Assembly (NCBI GenBank): GCA_963169345.1
Contig: CAUJCT010000053.1
Span: forward strand, 186,001 to 250,000
Direction of reading: 5' to 3'
Source: Bacteroidota bacterium
GTDB taxonomy: Bacteria > Bacteroidota > Bacteroidia > NS11-12g > UBA955
Length of the DNA stretch: 64,000 nucleotides
Positions 28,239 through 37,045 of the stretch are shown piece by piece (the first letter of the stretch is position 1; every line of letters begins with the position of its first letter). Under the pieces are notes generated by a model, which saw only the letters and a program-made list of their open reading frames with translations, searched no databases and had not been told where the DNA came from. A program made the position numbers and the translations under genes.

Positions 28239-29354
28239 ATGAAAAAAATTATTGTTTCTTTTATCGTTATTGTAACTCTTAATGCTTGTAGAAAAAAAGA
28301 AGTTGCACCACAACTTGAGTTGAAGAACTCAATTCCCGAATTTTATAAGCCGGCCGTTGAATCTGAATATGGCAAACTATTGCCTGAATTCCTTATAAAG
28401 GCGACAAGTGTCCAAATGATCTCCAATCCACAGGATCTTGACTTCAATCCCCTTCGTCCAAACGAACTATGGATAATCAATAAAGGCACTGAGAATTCAG
28501 GCGGCTCAACCGTGATGTTTAGCAATGTCGGGCTTCCAAACCAAGATTTTGATTACAGGAAAGATGGCAATGCCTGGCATTTTATGTCACTGCCTTCTGC
28601 ATTGTCATTTGGTAATGACGGCACCTGGGCGACTTCTCCGAATGTCTTGGATGCCAACCATAATGGAGGCACCTATACGGGCCCCACCCTTTGGTCAGCA
28701 AATCTGAATATTTATGCTCAGCCTTCAGGAGGCAATGGCAGCCATCTGGATATGCTTCACGGCAGTCCTTACGCCATGGGAATCGAATCTGAAAAAAGCA
28801 ATGCATATTGGGTTTTTGATGGCTATAACCGCCATATTGTCCGTTATGATTTTGGGAATGACCATGGCCCTGGAAATGACGACCACTCAGATGGAAAGGT
28901 TCGCAGGTATAAGCAAATAAGTGTCAAAAGGAATCCAAATGTGCCTTCACACATGGTGCTGGACAAGGAAAAAAAATGGCTTTATATCGTTGATGGTGGG
29001 AATAAACGTGTTTTGCGTATGGATATCACTTCAGGTTCCAAGCTGAGGGATTTGCCATTGACCAATGAAATGCTGGCAGAACACTGGGAAATGTCTGGGG
29101 TGGTGTGGGAGGAGTTTATTCCTGCGTCATTTGGACTTAAACAGCCATGTGGTATTGATATACGGGATAATCGCCTGTTTGTGTCCGACTATGAAACAGG
29201 AGAAATCTTGTGCTTTGATACCAATGATAAACGGATTCTTGATAAGATCAATACAGGCAAAACAGGTATTATGGGAATTAAGATAGATTCCAATAACAGA
29301 ATTTGGTTTGTCAACTCTGTGTCGAATGAACTAATTAAATTGGAACCTAAATGA
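28239..29354 (+). CDS. Beta-propeller (NHL-like) lipoprotein
   Basis: 371 residues from ATG 28239. Lipoprotein signal MKKIIVSFIVIVTLNAC has its lipobox Cys at 17. The mature part has propeller strands such as PQDLDFNPLRPNELWIIN, MVLDKEKKWLYIVDGGN, LFVSDYETGEILCF and IKIDSNNRIWFVNS, typical of NHL/SMP-30-type propellers. A His-rich stretch (GNDHGPGNDDHSDG) is a possible metal site. The stop overlaps the next ATG (ATGA), so it sits firmly inside the secreted copper operon. Its role is unknown; a surface scaffold for the oxidase is conceivable. Confidence 0.85.
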   Translation: MKKIIVSFIVIVTLNACRKKEVAPQLELKNSIPEFYKPAVESEYGKLLPEFLIKATSVQMISNPQDLDFNPLRPNELWIINKGTENSGGSTVMFSNVGLPNQDFDYRKDGNAWHFMSLPSALSFGNDGTWATSPNVLDANHNGGTYTGPTLWSANLNIYAQPSGGNGSHLDMLHGSPYAMGIESEKSNAYWVFDGYNRHIVRYDFGNDHGPGNDDHSDGKVRRYKQISVKRNPNVPSHMVLDKEKKWLYIVDGGNKRVLRMDITSGSKLRDLPLTNEMLAEHWEMSGVVWEEFIPASFGLKQPCGIDIRDNRLFVSDYETGEILCFDTNDKRILDKINTGKTGIMGIKIDSNNRIWFVNSVSNELIKLEPK

Positions 29355-30055
29355 TAAAGAAAATGTTAATTGTTAGAATGCTGATACTGATAACTATCCT
29401 TATTCAGTATAGCAAGAGCCAAGCTCAGTTGAGATTTCCCAATGGAAATGTCCTTGACCTAAGGACAAGTAATAATTTTTTGTATTTGGAAACACGCATA
29501 CTGTTCAATACAGGTGAGTATAAATCTTCAGACTATAATTGGGTGAAGCTGTCAGATTCGCTTGATCCAAATTGGTTTGTAACCGCATGCTTCAATGGGG
29601 AATGCAGGACAGAATTGTCTCCAAACGGCAGTTTCCTTAGCGATTATGGCATTGATGATACGACCTGTTTTATTGCCTTTCATGTTGAAACTTATGATTT
29701 TGATGGCAAGAGTGTGATCAAGTATCGGGTTTACAATAAAAACAACATTTCCGACCAGTCTGATTTGATATTCAATATAACATTTGAAGATAAGTCGAAT
29801 ATAGATATGAATGAAGCCTCTACTTTTAGGGTGATGAACCCAGTTCGAAATGAGATAATAATTGAAAGCAAGGATTCGCTTCAGGAGGTTCTGTTGTATG
29901 ATAACTTGGGTAGGCTTGTTTCCAGTTGGGATAATGCAGTTTTTGAAAATGGTAGGACAAGAATTTCCTTGCCGCCGTTAAATGGGGGGCTGTTTGTATT
30001 AAGGGTAAGGATGAACGGTCTGTGGCTATCGAGGAAAATTCAAATGAGCAATTAA
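29351..30055 (+). CDS. Small secreted CX4C protein with T9SS sorting domain (copy 1)
   Basis: 234 residues. Signal peptide ends near SQAQ. A beta-sandwich-like domain (about 30-150) contains NWFVTACFNGEC (CX4C) and DDTTCFIAFHVET. The T9SS domain begins near FRVMNPVRNEIII and ends SRKIQMSN. The layout of Trp, CX4C, then a long beta strand with HVxT is shared with the next gene, so they are tandem paralogues. The start ATG overlaps the preceding stop (ATGA). No named family is recognised; the cysteines may form a disulfide or bind copper. Confidence 0.8.
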   Translation: MIKKMLIVRMLILITILIQYSKSQAQLRFPNGNVLDLRTSNNFLYLETRILFNTGEYKSSDYNWVKLSDSLDPNWFVTACFNGECRTELSPNGSFLSDYGIDDTTCFIAFHVETYDFDGKSVIKYRVYNKNNISDQSDLIFNITFEDKSNIDMNEASTFRVMNPVRNEIIIESKDSLQEVLLYDNLGRLVSSWDNAVFENGRTRISLPPLNGGLFVLRVRMNGLWLSRKIQMSN

Positions 30056-30266
30056 TATGTATGAAGCAAATTGGCGTAATTTTATTCGGTGTTCTGGCAG
30101 CAGTTCCAGCAATAGGAAAATGAAACATGGAAATGAATACAAAATGCTTGACATTGACTGCCCAGCCGCTTACGTCGTTGGCTTCAAACCTAACGGCATC
30201 GTGTCAGGAATTATAAGAAAAAGAATGGAGGCAGGAAGTGCCTTAGGCAATGAATTAATAGAAGCT

Positions 30267-30950
30267 ATGAGATTGATAAATTTTAGGTTATTTGCAATCC
30301 TTCCGGTTGTCCTTAGTATTCATTTGTCAGCCCAAAGCTACAGCATAACGCCTAATGATACGTTTCTTCTTGATGGTACAATGGAAGATCAACAAACATT
30401 GACCATCTCATTGCTTAACACATCTAATGAGCAGCTTGTGCTTGCCTGGCGTGAAATCAGTGTAAATATGCCTGATTATTGGGAAGCGGCGGTCTGCGAC
30501 AATAAAATATGTTATGCTGGATTGGAAGATAGCGGCACTATGAATGGTATTGGACCAAGTGAATCTTCCTTCTTGTTATTGCATATCACCCCTCATGTTA
30601 ATGATGGTCAGGCTGTTGTGCGTTATTCTGTATGGGACATGGATGCGCCTCTTAAACAGGATACGCTGACCTTTATCTTAAATGTTAAGAAGTTAAGCGT
30701 TGTGAGCAAGGTTAGCTCAAATGAGGCAGTAATACTTTTTCCAAACCCGGTACGCGATGAGTTACATATTATGACAGACTCCACAGTTCATTTTAAATAC
30801 TCGGTATTTGATATGAATGGAAGGTCTTTGATAGATGGCTCATCAGAATATGGGAGAGTGTTTTCGACACAATCCTTGGCTAAGGGCATTTATTATATAA
30901 CGATTGTAACAGATAATTTTACTATAACCAAAAGATTGATTAAAGCATGA
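30267..30950 (+). CDS. Small secreted CX4C protein with T9SS sorting domain (copy 2)
   Basis: 227 residues from ATG 30267, chosen because it opens a good signal peptide (MRLINFRLFAILPVVLSI, cleavage near LSAQ). Upstream in-frame sequence to 30057 has no signal character. The domain has DYWEAAVCDNKICYAG (CX4C), GPSESSFLLLHITPH and VVRYSVWDMD, parallel to the previous gene. The T9SS domain starts at ILFPNPVRDELHI and ends KRLIKA. The stop overlaps the next start (ATGA). The 211-bp gap before it holds a 20-codon frame (30061-30123, MKQIGVILFGVLAAVPAIGK) of doubtful meaning. Confidence 0.8.
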   Translation: MRLINFRLFAILPVVLSIHLSAQSYSITPNDTFLLDGTMEDQQTLTISLLNTSNEQLVLAWREISVNMPDYWEAAVCDNKICYAGLEDSGTMNGIGPSESSFLLLHITPHVNDGQAVVRYSVWDMDAPLKQDTLTFILNVKKLSVVSKVSSNEAVILFPNPVRDELHIMTDSTVHFKYSVFDMNGRSLIDGSSEYGRVFSTQSLAKGIYYITIVTDNFTITKRLIKA

Positions 30951-32398
30951 AAATAATAGTTTCAATTTGTATCGTTTTGATATGTCTATCAGGTTTCGGT
31001 CAAAACTCCATTTCGTGGAAAATGACTGAAAATATCGCCAGTAATAGCTTTGGTAATTCGCATCCTCGAATGGCTTTAGATGGCAAAGGGAATCCAATGG
31101 TGATATGGGGAAGGATGTCAGACGGATCGGTTATGTTTGTAGGGTGGAACGGCTCTGCTTTTACGACTCCTGTGAAGCTGAATCCGACATGGCTAAAGGT
31201 CGCTACAGCTTCTTGGATGGGGCCCGATATTGCATCAAAGGGCGACACTGTTTATGTGGTGGTAAAAAGAACACCCGAATCATCCGACACCAATCATATT
31301 TTCTTGTTAAGGTCCTTGAATGGAGGCGTGTCGTTTGATGCCCCGGTAAGAGTAGATGATATAGCGGACAGTATTTCGCGCTTTCCAACAGTGACGGTTG
31401 ATGCATTAGGAAATCCCATTGTTGCCTTTATGAAGTTCAACTCGTCATTTCTTGAGTCGAGATGGGTGGTGGCCAGATCTACGGATTTTGGCAAGACCTT
31501 CTCTAAGGATGTAAAAGCCAGTGGCTATAGCGGCGTGAATGCAGAGGTATGCGATTGTTGCCCGGGTGCAATCGTGTCTTCAGGCAATGTGACTGCTATG
31601 CTATACCGCGATAATCTCAACAATATCAGGGATATTTGGACGGGCATATCCACCAACAATAATCAATCGTTCAGTTCGGGTTACAAATCTGATAATACCA
31701 ATTGGATGATCATGTCATGCCCTTCAAGCGGACCTGATGGGGTCATAGTGGGCGATTCATTGTATAGCGTATTTCTGAGCGGAGGAAATGGAAGCTATAG
31801 GACATATCTTAGTACATCCTCCGTTAGTGGCAAAAGCCTGGGATCAGTCAAAAGGCTGACCGGGAATATGGCAGGACTTGGCCAGCAGAATTATCCGAGG
31901 ATAGCTTCGTATGGCAGTGCAATGGCCATAGTATGGAGGCAGACCGTAAATGGAAGCGTGCAGTTACCATTGTTGTTTACAAGAGATATTCAGAACGGTT
32001 TTAACACTAATACTGATACTGTCGACCTCGGGGACATTACCAATATGGATGTAGCCCTTGGCGATAGGAAAATATATGTGGTATGGCAGGATGACAATTC
32101 GGCTACGGTGAAATTCCGCTCGGGCTCATACTCACCCATAACAGCCATTAAGGATATCGATATACGTAAGCCGATCGAAATTTCACCTAATCCTGTTAAT
32201 TATTATGTTCATCTGAGTTCAGACAACGGCTACTCGGGTATCAGGATAGTGAACATCTTAGGAGAAACCGTTTATTTACAGAATGAATGGGTGTACGAGA
32301 GCCAAACCTTAGATATATCATTTTTAGAAAAAGGACTATATTTTATTCAGGTTCAGATTGGGGAAGAAACATTCACTTATAAACTTATTAAAGAATGA
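30947..32398 (+). CDS. Secreted BNR/sialidase-like propeller with CDCCP motif and T9SS sorting domain
   Basis: 483 residues. Signal peptide ends near SGFGQ. A six-bladed-propeller-like region (about 25-400) holds BNR-type Asp boxes (RSLNGGVSFDAPV, ARSTDFGKTFSKD, STNNNQSFSSG). Midway it has EVCDCCPGAIV, a CDCC cluster unusual for sialidases and a possible metal site. The T9SS domain (ISPNPVNYYVHLS) ends YKLIKE. It overlaps its neighbours by 4 bp on both sides (ATGA). Sialidase activity is doubtful because the catalytic Arg triad cannot be confirmed; a copper-related surface role is inferred from the operon. Confidence 0.82.
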   Translation: MKIIVSICIVLICLSGFGQNSISWKMTENIASNSFGNSHPRMALDGKGNPMVIWGRMSDGSVMFVGWNGSAFTTPVKLNPTWLKVATASWMGPDIASKGDTVYVVVKRTPESSDTNHIFLLRSLNGGVSFDAPVRVDDIADSISRFPTVTVDALGNPIVAFMKFNSSFLESRWVVARSTDFGKTFSKDVKASGYSGVNAEVCDCCPGAIVSSGNVTAMLYRDNLNNIRDIWTGISTNNNQSFSSGYKSDNTNWMIMSCPSSGPDGVIVGDSLYSVFLSGGNGSYRTYLSTSSVSGKSLGSVKRLTGNMAGLGQQNYPRIASYGSAMAIVWRQTVNGSVQLPLLFTRDIQNGFNTNTDTVDLGDITNMDVALGDRKIYVVWQDDNSATVKFRSGSYSPITAIKDIDIRKPIEISPNPVNYYVHLSSDNGYSGIRIVNILGETVYLQNEWVYESQTLDISFLEKGLYFIQVQIGEETFTYKLIKE

Positions 32399-32724
32399 AG
32401 AAAATAATAGTATTGGCAATGGTTTTTATAAGTGCCGGATTAAAGGCCCAGGAAACCACAAAAAGAGACACTTTTAAGGTTTGGGGCAATTGCGAAATGT
32501 GTGAAGAGCGCATTGAAGGAGCCGCGTTGAAGGTCAAAGGGGCTAAGAGCGCGGATTGGGATGCGGAGAAAGGGGTTGTGATCCTTGTGTATAACCCTTC
32601 TTTAACCAATCCAGAAGCAGTTCAAAGAGCTATTGCAGGAGCTGGCTATGATACAGAAAAGATAAAGGCAGATGACAACACATACGCAAAGCTTCCCAAA
32701 TGTTGTCAATACAAGCGTCAATAG
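32395..32724 (+). CDS. Exported heavy-metal-associated (HMA) copper-binding protein
   Basis: 109 residues. Signal peptide (MKKIIVLAMVFISAGLKAQ) then a ferredoxin-like HMA domain with the metal loop GNCEMCEERIE (CXXC) replacing the common GMTCxxC. VKGAKSADWDAEKGVV, AIAGAGYDTEKIKA and a C-terminal KCCQY complete it. Such proteins bind Cu(I) and are usually chaperones. The signal peptide puts this one outside the cytoplasm, unlike CopZ. It is the last gene of the secreted operon, joined by ATGA overlap. Confidence 0.9.
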   Translation: MKKIIVLAMVFISAGLKAQETTKRDTFKVWGNCEMCEERIEGAALKVKGAKSADWDAEKGVVILVYNPSLTNPEAVQRAIAGAGYDTEKIKADDNTYAKLPKCCQYKRQ

Positions 32725-32832
32725 AATGTCAAGGACACGATCAGATAGATAGATCTTTGGCGTTGCTATTTGAGAACTTTTAAGATATAAATCTCAATAT
32801 TGAAGTATAAATAAAAACATAATTTACATATA

Positions 32833-33393
32833 ATGAAAATCATCAAAATCGGCTACATAGCCCTAATCACGGTGCTATTCGCCTGTGGAAACAGTCAATC
32901 CAAAGGAAATGATCAAGAACATGGAGATCACAAACCGAGTAAATCCGAGTTATCTGGATTTGCAGCCCCGATAAGCCCAATCATACAAAACTATATCCTT
33001 TTGAAAAATGCCCTGGTTGCTTCAAATCCAGAAGAAACGAAGGCCTGTGCAGAAAGTATGCTCAAAGAAATCAATAAAACGGATACTTCAAAATTCAGTT
33101 CCACTCAGAGAGAAATATGGGATACAAAAATTGAGATAATTAAAGGGAATGCAGCGCATATCTCGGAAACTTCAGAAATTTCGCATCAAAGAGACCATTT
33201 AAATCCTCTGTCGGAAGCCATGTTTGAATTAATTAAGTCCTTTAAGGGAGAAAAAACGCTTTATTATGACTTTTGCCCAATGGCGAATGACAATAAAGGA
33301 GGCTACTGGCTGAGTGAAACTGAAGAAATTGAAAATCCTTATTATGGGAATGATATGTTAAACTGCGGGGAGGTAATTGAATCGGTGAAGTAG
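32833..33393 (+). CDS. DUF3347 lipoprotein (copper-associated)
   Basis: 186 residues. Lipoprotein signal ends VLFACG. A His-rich linker (HGDHKP) precedes a helical DUF3347 domain with SPIIQNYILLKNALV, a central RDHLNPLSEAMFELIKSF, and the closing YDFCPMAN and YYGNDMLNCGEV. This domain also occurs at the C-terminus of CusB-like adaptors and is common in copper islands of Bacteroidota. The CPM and MLNCG motifs are candidate copper ligands. It stands 108 bp after the HMA gene, perhaps as a separate unit. Confidence 0.88.
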   Translation: MKIIKIGYIALITVLFACGNSQSKGNDQEHGDHKPSKSELSGFAAPISPIIQNYILLKNALVASNPEETKACAESMLKEINKTDTSKFSSTQREIWDTKIEIIKGNAAHISETSEISHQRDHLNPLSEAMFELIKSFKGEKTLYYDFCPMANDNKGGYWLSETEEIENPYYGNDMLNCGEVIESVK

Positions 33394-33564
33394 TTGAGCA
33401 AATGCCAATAGCGGAATATGGTATGCTAGTGATCATTGACAACAATCATGTCTTTGACTGCGGTTAATCATATATTCATTTACATAAGTGATGAACTTGC
33501 GTCTGAAATAGGTAATTTGTAAAGCAAGTGTAGCTAATTGTCAATAACTAGATTGCCCCTTGAT

Positions 33565-34428
33565 ATGGAAAAGAACATGACGTTAATAACTAAAGCTTCT
33601 GGTGAAATCGAAACTTTTAAAGAAGACAAACTCCGATTGTCCTTAGAAAGATCTGGTGTTGACGCCGGTGAAATTGAAAAGATAGTTCGGGAAATAAGCA
33701 ATAGGTTGAATGAGGACATTTCCACCAATGAAATTTATAGAATTGCTTTTAATATGTTAAAAAAGGATTCTTGGCCTTTCGCAGCCAAGTATCACTTGAA
33801 AAGGGCAATCATGGAGTTGGGGCCTTCTGGTTATCCGTTTGAGAGGTTTATTGGAGAAATTCTAAGACATCAGGGATATTCGGTCAGGGTAGGTGAAATT
33901 GTGAGAGGCCTCTGTGTTAATCATGAGATCGATGTGATAGCAGAAAAGGAACATTACCATTTCATGGTTGAATGCAAATACCATAACCAACCTGGGAATC
34001 TTTGCAGCGTTAAAATTCCTCTATATATCCAGGCCCGTTTTAAAGACGTAGAATCCGCCTGGCAGAAGCTTCCTGGTCATGCTACGAAATTTCATCAGGG
34101 TTGGGTAATTACCAACACCAAATTTTCATCAGATTCGATACAATACGGAAATTGTGCAGGCCTGAAGATGCTTGGATGGAATTATCCATCAAAAGGCAGC
34201 CTGAGGGAGCTCATTGACTCACTAGGACTTTATCCCATTACATGCCTTACAACCCTTACCAAATTGGAAAAACAGAATTTGCTAGACCGGAAAATCGTGC
34301 TGTGCAAAGACATTTGCACCAACGAGCGATATTTGATCCAGGCAGGTGTTGGAAAGTCAAGGATAAATGCTGTTCTTGAAGAAGGCCATAAACTCTGTCA
34401 TAAACTAATAAGCGATGGGAAGCATTAG
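33565..34428 (+). CDS. ATP-cone domain fused to a restriction-endonuclease-like nuclease
   Basis: 287 residues from ATG 33565 (33577 also possible). The N-terminal ATP-cone (about 5-90; ITKASGEIETFKEDKLRLSL, then KKDSWPFAAKYHLKRAI) is the nucleotide-sensing module of ribonucleotide reductases and NrdR. An Mrr/RecB-like PD-(D/E)XK nuclease domain (about 95-200) has core NHEIDVIAEKE...FMVECKYHN, i.e. D and ExK. A C-terminal helix-hairpin-like region of about 80 residues follows. It overlaps the ATPase gene by 14 bp. I infer a nuclease whose activity is tuned by ATP/dATP, in a metal-stress island; the target is unknown. Confidence 0.8.
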   Translation: MEKNMTLITKASGEIETFKEDKLRLSLERSGVDAGEIEKIVREISNRLNEDISTNEIYRIAFNMLKKDSWPFAAKYHLKRAIMELGPSGYPFERFIGEILRHQGYSVRVGEIVRGLCVNHEIDVIAEKEHYHFMVECKYHNQPGNLCSVKIPLYIQARFKDVESAWQKLPGHATKFHQGWVITNTKFSSDSIQYGNCAGLKMLGWNYPSKGSLRELIDSLGLYPITCLTTLTKLEKQNLLDRKIVLCKDICTNERYLIQAGVGKSRINAVLEEGHKLCHKLISDGKH

Positions 34429-37045
34429 ACCTCATATAAATCCGTATTCCGCTGAATCGAATGAGGTGATTTCCGCTCTGCGATCAGACAAAGCAAATGG
34501 ACTATCTGCATCAGAAGTACAGAAGCGCATAGAGGAGTACGGCCACAATAAGATTGACGAGAAAAAAGGCAAAAGTGCATGGCTCATCTTCTTTAGCCAG
34601 TTTAAAAGTTCTATTGTATGGCTGCTGGTCTTGGCCGCTGGACTATCTTTCTATTTCGGAGAGTGGGTTGATGGCGTTGCTATCCTTGTGGTAGTGCTTA
34701 TTAATGCGTTTATTGGCTTTTTTATGGAATACCAGGCGGAGCGTTCCATGAGTGCCCTTAGGAAACTATTCGCTATTCCGGCTAAAGTTCTTCGTGATAA
34801 AGCGATAGAAGAAATTAATGCTGAAGATGTTGTACCTGGTGATGTGGTTTATATTGAAGCCGGTGACATGATTCCGGCGGATGGCAGGATGTTCGACGCT
34901 TCGCAGGTTCAAATTGATGAATCTGCGTTGACAGGTGAATCCGTGCCAGTGGAAAAGCAAACCGGAAAACTACAGGCTAATACAACCCTTGCCGAACGAA
35001 ACAATATGTTGTATAAAGGCACGTATTCCACTAAAGGCAACGGCTATATGGTAGTAACGGATACTGGTATGGATACCGAGCTTGGGAAAATCGCAAGAAT
35101 GGTTCAATCGGCTGACCAGGCTGCCACGCCTTTGGAAAAGAAACTCGACGATTTCAGCAAAAAGCTAATTTGGGTAACAGTAGCCTTGGTAGTTGTCATA
35201 TTTATTGCCGGAATCCTGAATGGACAAAAGTTGCTCGAAATGCTCGAAACTTCCATTGCTCTTGCTGTAGCGGCTGTTCCAGAAGGTCTTCCTATTGTCG
35301 CGACAATGGCTCTCGCCCAAGGAATGATGAAAATGGCAAGGCATAATGTAATTGTTAAGAAGCTTTCAGCTGTTGAAACGCTGGGCGGAACCAATGTTAT
35401 TTGTACGGATAAAACAGGAACGCTTACACAAAATAAAATAGAAGTCAATAAAATAGTTACTCCTGCTGATAATTCTGAAGCATTAGAAACTATTCATTGT
35501 ATCGCTGTTTTATGCAATACCGCAGAATTGCATAACAATAATGGTACTGTTAAAGAAATTGGAGATCCTCTTGAAACAGGCTTGCTCAAATTCGCGGTAA
35601 AGAGCAACATCAATTTTCAGGATTATCGCAGCAGGTTTCCAAAGATCAAAGAGGAGCCTTTTTCTTCCGAAACTAAACTAATGGCTACGCTTCACCGAGT
35701 AGAAAATGAATTGGTTGTTTATGCAAAGGGAGCGTCTGAGGAATTGTTAAAGCGCTGTGATCGAATCGCTGAAAAAGGAGGTATAGCAGAATTAAATGCC
35801 GAAAAGACAGAACATTGGATTGGGCAGGCGGAAGAACTTGCCAATTCAGGATTTAGAGTAATTGCAGGGGCATATAAACCTAAGGTATCAGAGGATGGAG
35901 AGATGACATCTAATCTGGTATTTGCCGGCTTGTTCGGAATGATTGATCCACCAAGAGAAGACGTATATGCTGCAATAAAGGAATGCAAAAGCGCAGGCAT
36001 TAATGTAATAATGATAACCGGGGATCATCCCGCCACAGCCAAAAACATTGCTCTCAAATTAGAAATTTGTGATGGCGTTGATTGCAAGGCAATGGCAGGA
36101 AAGGAAATGAACGATTATGAACGGTTGACCGAACAGGAAAAATCAGTTTGGTTGAATACTAAGGTATTTGCGAGGGTAAGCCCGAAACAAAAACTCGACC
36201 TTGTATCCGTTTTACAGGAAAGAAAAAATATCGTAGGTATGACGGGAGATGGTGTAAATGATGCTCCCGCATTAAAGAAAGCCGATATAGGTATCGCTAT
36301 GGGAATACGAGGTACTCAGGTGTCACAGGAAATGGCTGATATGGTATTGAAGGATGATTCCTTTTCATCCATTGTCATTGCAATTAAACAAGGGCGCATC
36401 ATTTTCGAGAACATTAGGAAGTTTGTCATTTTCCTGTTGTCCTGTAATCTGAGTGAATTACTTGTCATTGCCACTGCCTCTATTTTCAATTTGCATTTTC
36501 AGTTATTTCCCCTTCAGATTCTTTTCATCAATCTTATTACCGATGTTCTTCCTGCGCTTGCCCTGGGCATGACGGAGGGCGGCTCTGACATTATGCAGAA
36601 GCCACCGAGAAATATAAATGAATCCATTATTGACCGAAGAAGATGGACAAGTATTTTCTTTTATTCGATTGTTATTGGTGCCGTGAGCGTTGGGGCGGTA
36701 TTTGTCAGCCATTTTACAGTACACAAAACAGAATTGTGGAACCCGGAGCTTTGTAATAACATTCTGTTCTTCACACTTATCTTTTCCCAGCTTCTTCATG
36801 TACTAAATATGGGCGGTAACCATTCTTCTTTTTTCAAATCAGAAGTTTTCAGAAGCAAATATGTATGGGGTGCAATTGCTCTTTCAATAACCATTCTGCT
36901 CGGCATATATGCCATAGAGCCAGTTAGAAAGGTAGTGTCTCTTTTCGAAATGTCAGGATACGATTGGCTCATATCAATTGGTGCTAGTGTCGTTTCTCTG
37001 ATAATTGTTCAGTTTGGGAAGAAATTAAATATTGCACAACAATGA
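34415..37045 (+). CDS. P2-type cation-transporting ATPase (Ca2+/Mn2+-like)
   Basis: 876 residues. An N-terminal cation-ATPase domain is followed by two helices, an actuator with ALTGESVPVEKQ, helix 4 with PEGLP (the P2A/P2B signature, not the CPC of copper pumps), phosphorylated Asp332 in CDKTGTLTQNK, hinge MTGDGVNDAPALKKADIG and six C-terminal helices. Ion choice is likely Ca2+ or Mn2+, although such pumps recur in stress islands with a debated substrate. It overlaps the ATP-cone nuclease upstream and its stop overlaps the next ATG (ATGA). Confidence 0.92.
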   Translation: MGSIRPHINPYSAESNEVISALRSDKANGLSASEVQKRIEEYGHNKIDEKKGKSAWLIFFSQFKSSIVWLLVLAAGLSFYFGEWVDGVAILVVVLINAFIGFFMEYQAERSMSALRKLFAIPAKVLRDKAIEEINAEDVVPGDVVYIEAGDMIPADGRMFDASQVQIDESALTGESVPVEKQTGKLQANTTLAERNNMLYKGTYSTKGNGYMVVTDTGMDTELGKIARMVQSADQAATPLEKKLDDFSKKLIWVTVALVVVIFIAGILNGQKLLEMLETSIALAVAAVPEGLPIVATMALAQGMMKMARHNVIVKKLSAVETLGGTNVICTDKTGTLTQNKIEVNKIVTPADNSEALETIHCIAVLCNTAELHNNNGTVKEIGDPLETGLLKFAVKSNINFQDYRSRFPKIKEEPFSSETKLMATLHRVENELVVYAKGASEELLKRCDRIAEKGGIAELNAEKTEHWIGQAEELANSGFRVIAGAYKPKVSEDGEMTSNLVFAGLFGMIDPPREDVYAAIKECKSAGINVIMITGDHPATAKNIALKLEICDGVDCKAMAGKEMNDYERLTEQEKSVWLNTKVFARVSPKQKLDLVSVLQERKNIVGMTGDGVNDAPALKKADIGIAMGIRGTQVSQEMADMVLKDDSFSSIVIAIKQGRIIFENIRKFVIFLLSCNLSELLVIATASIFNLHFQLFPLQILFINLITDVLPALALGMTEGGSDIMQKPPRNINESIIDRRRWTSIFFYSIVIGAVSVGAVFVSHFTVHKTELWNPELCNNILFFTLIFSQLLHVLNMGGNHSSFFKSEVFRSKYVWGAIALSITILLGIYAIEPVRKVVSLFEMSGYDWLISIGASVVSLIIVQFGKKLNIAQQ

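Noticed and set aside
30057-30266. N-terminal extension of the second CX4C protein from ATG 30057
   Set aside because: The extra 70 codons lack any signal-peptide character, whereas ATG 30267 opens a good one.
34415-37045. P-type ATPase as a copper pump (CopA)
   Set aside because: Helix 4 has PEGLP rather than CPC/CPH and there is no N-terminal HMA domain; it is a P2-type pump.
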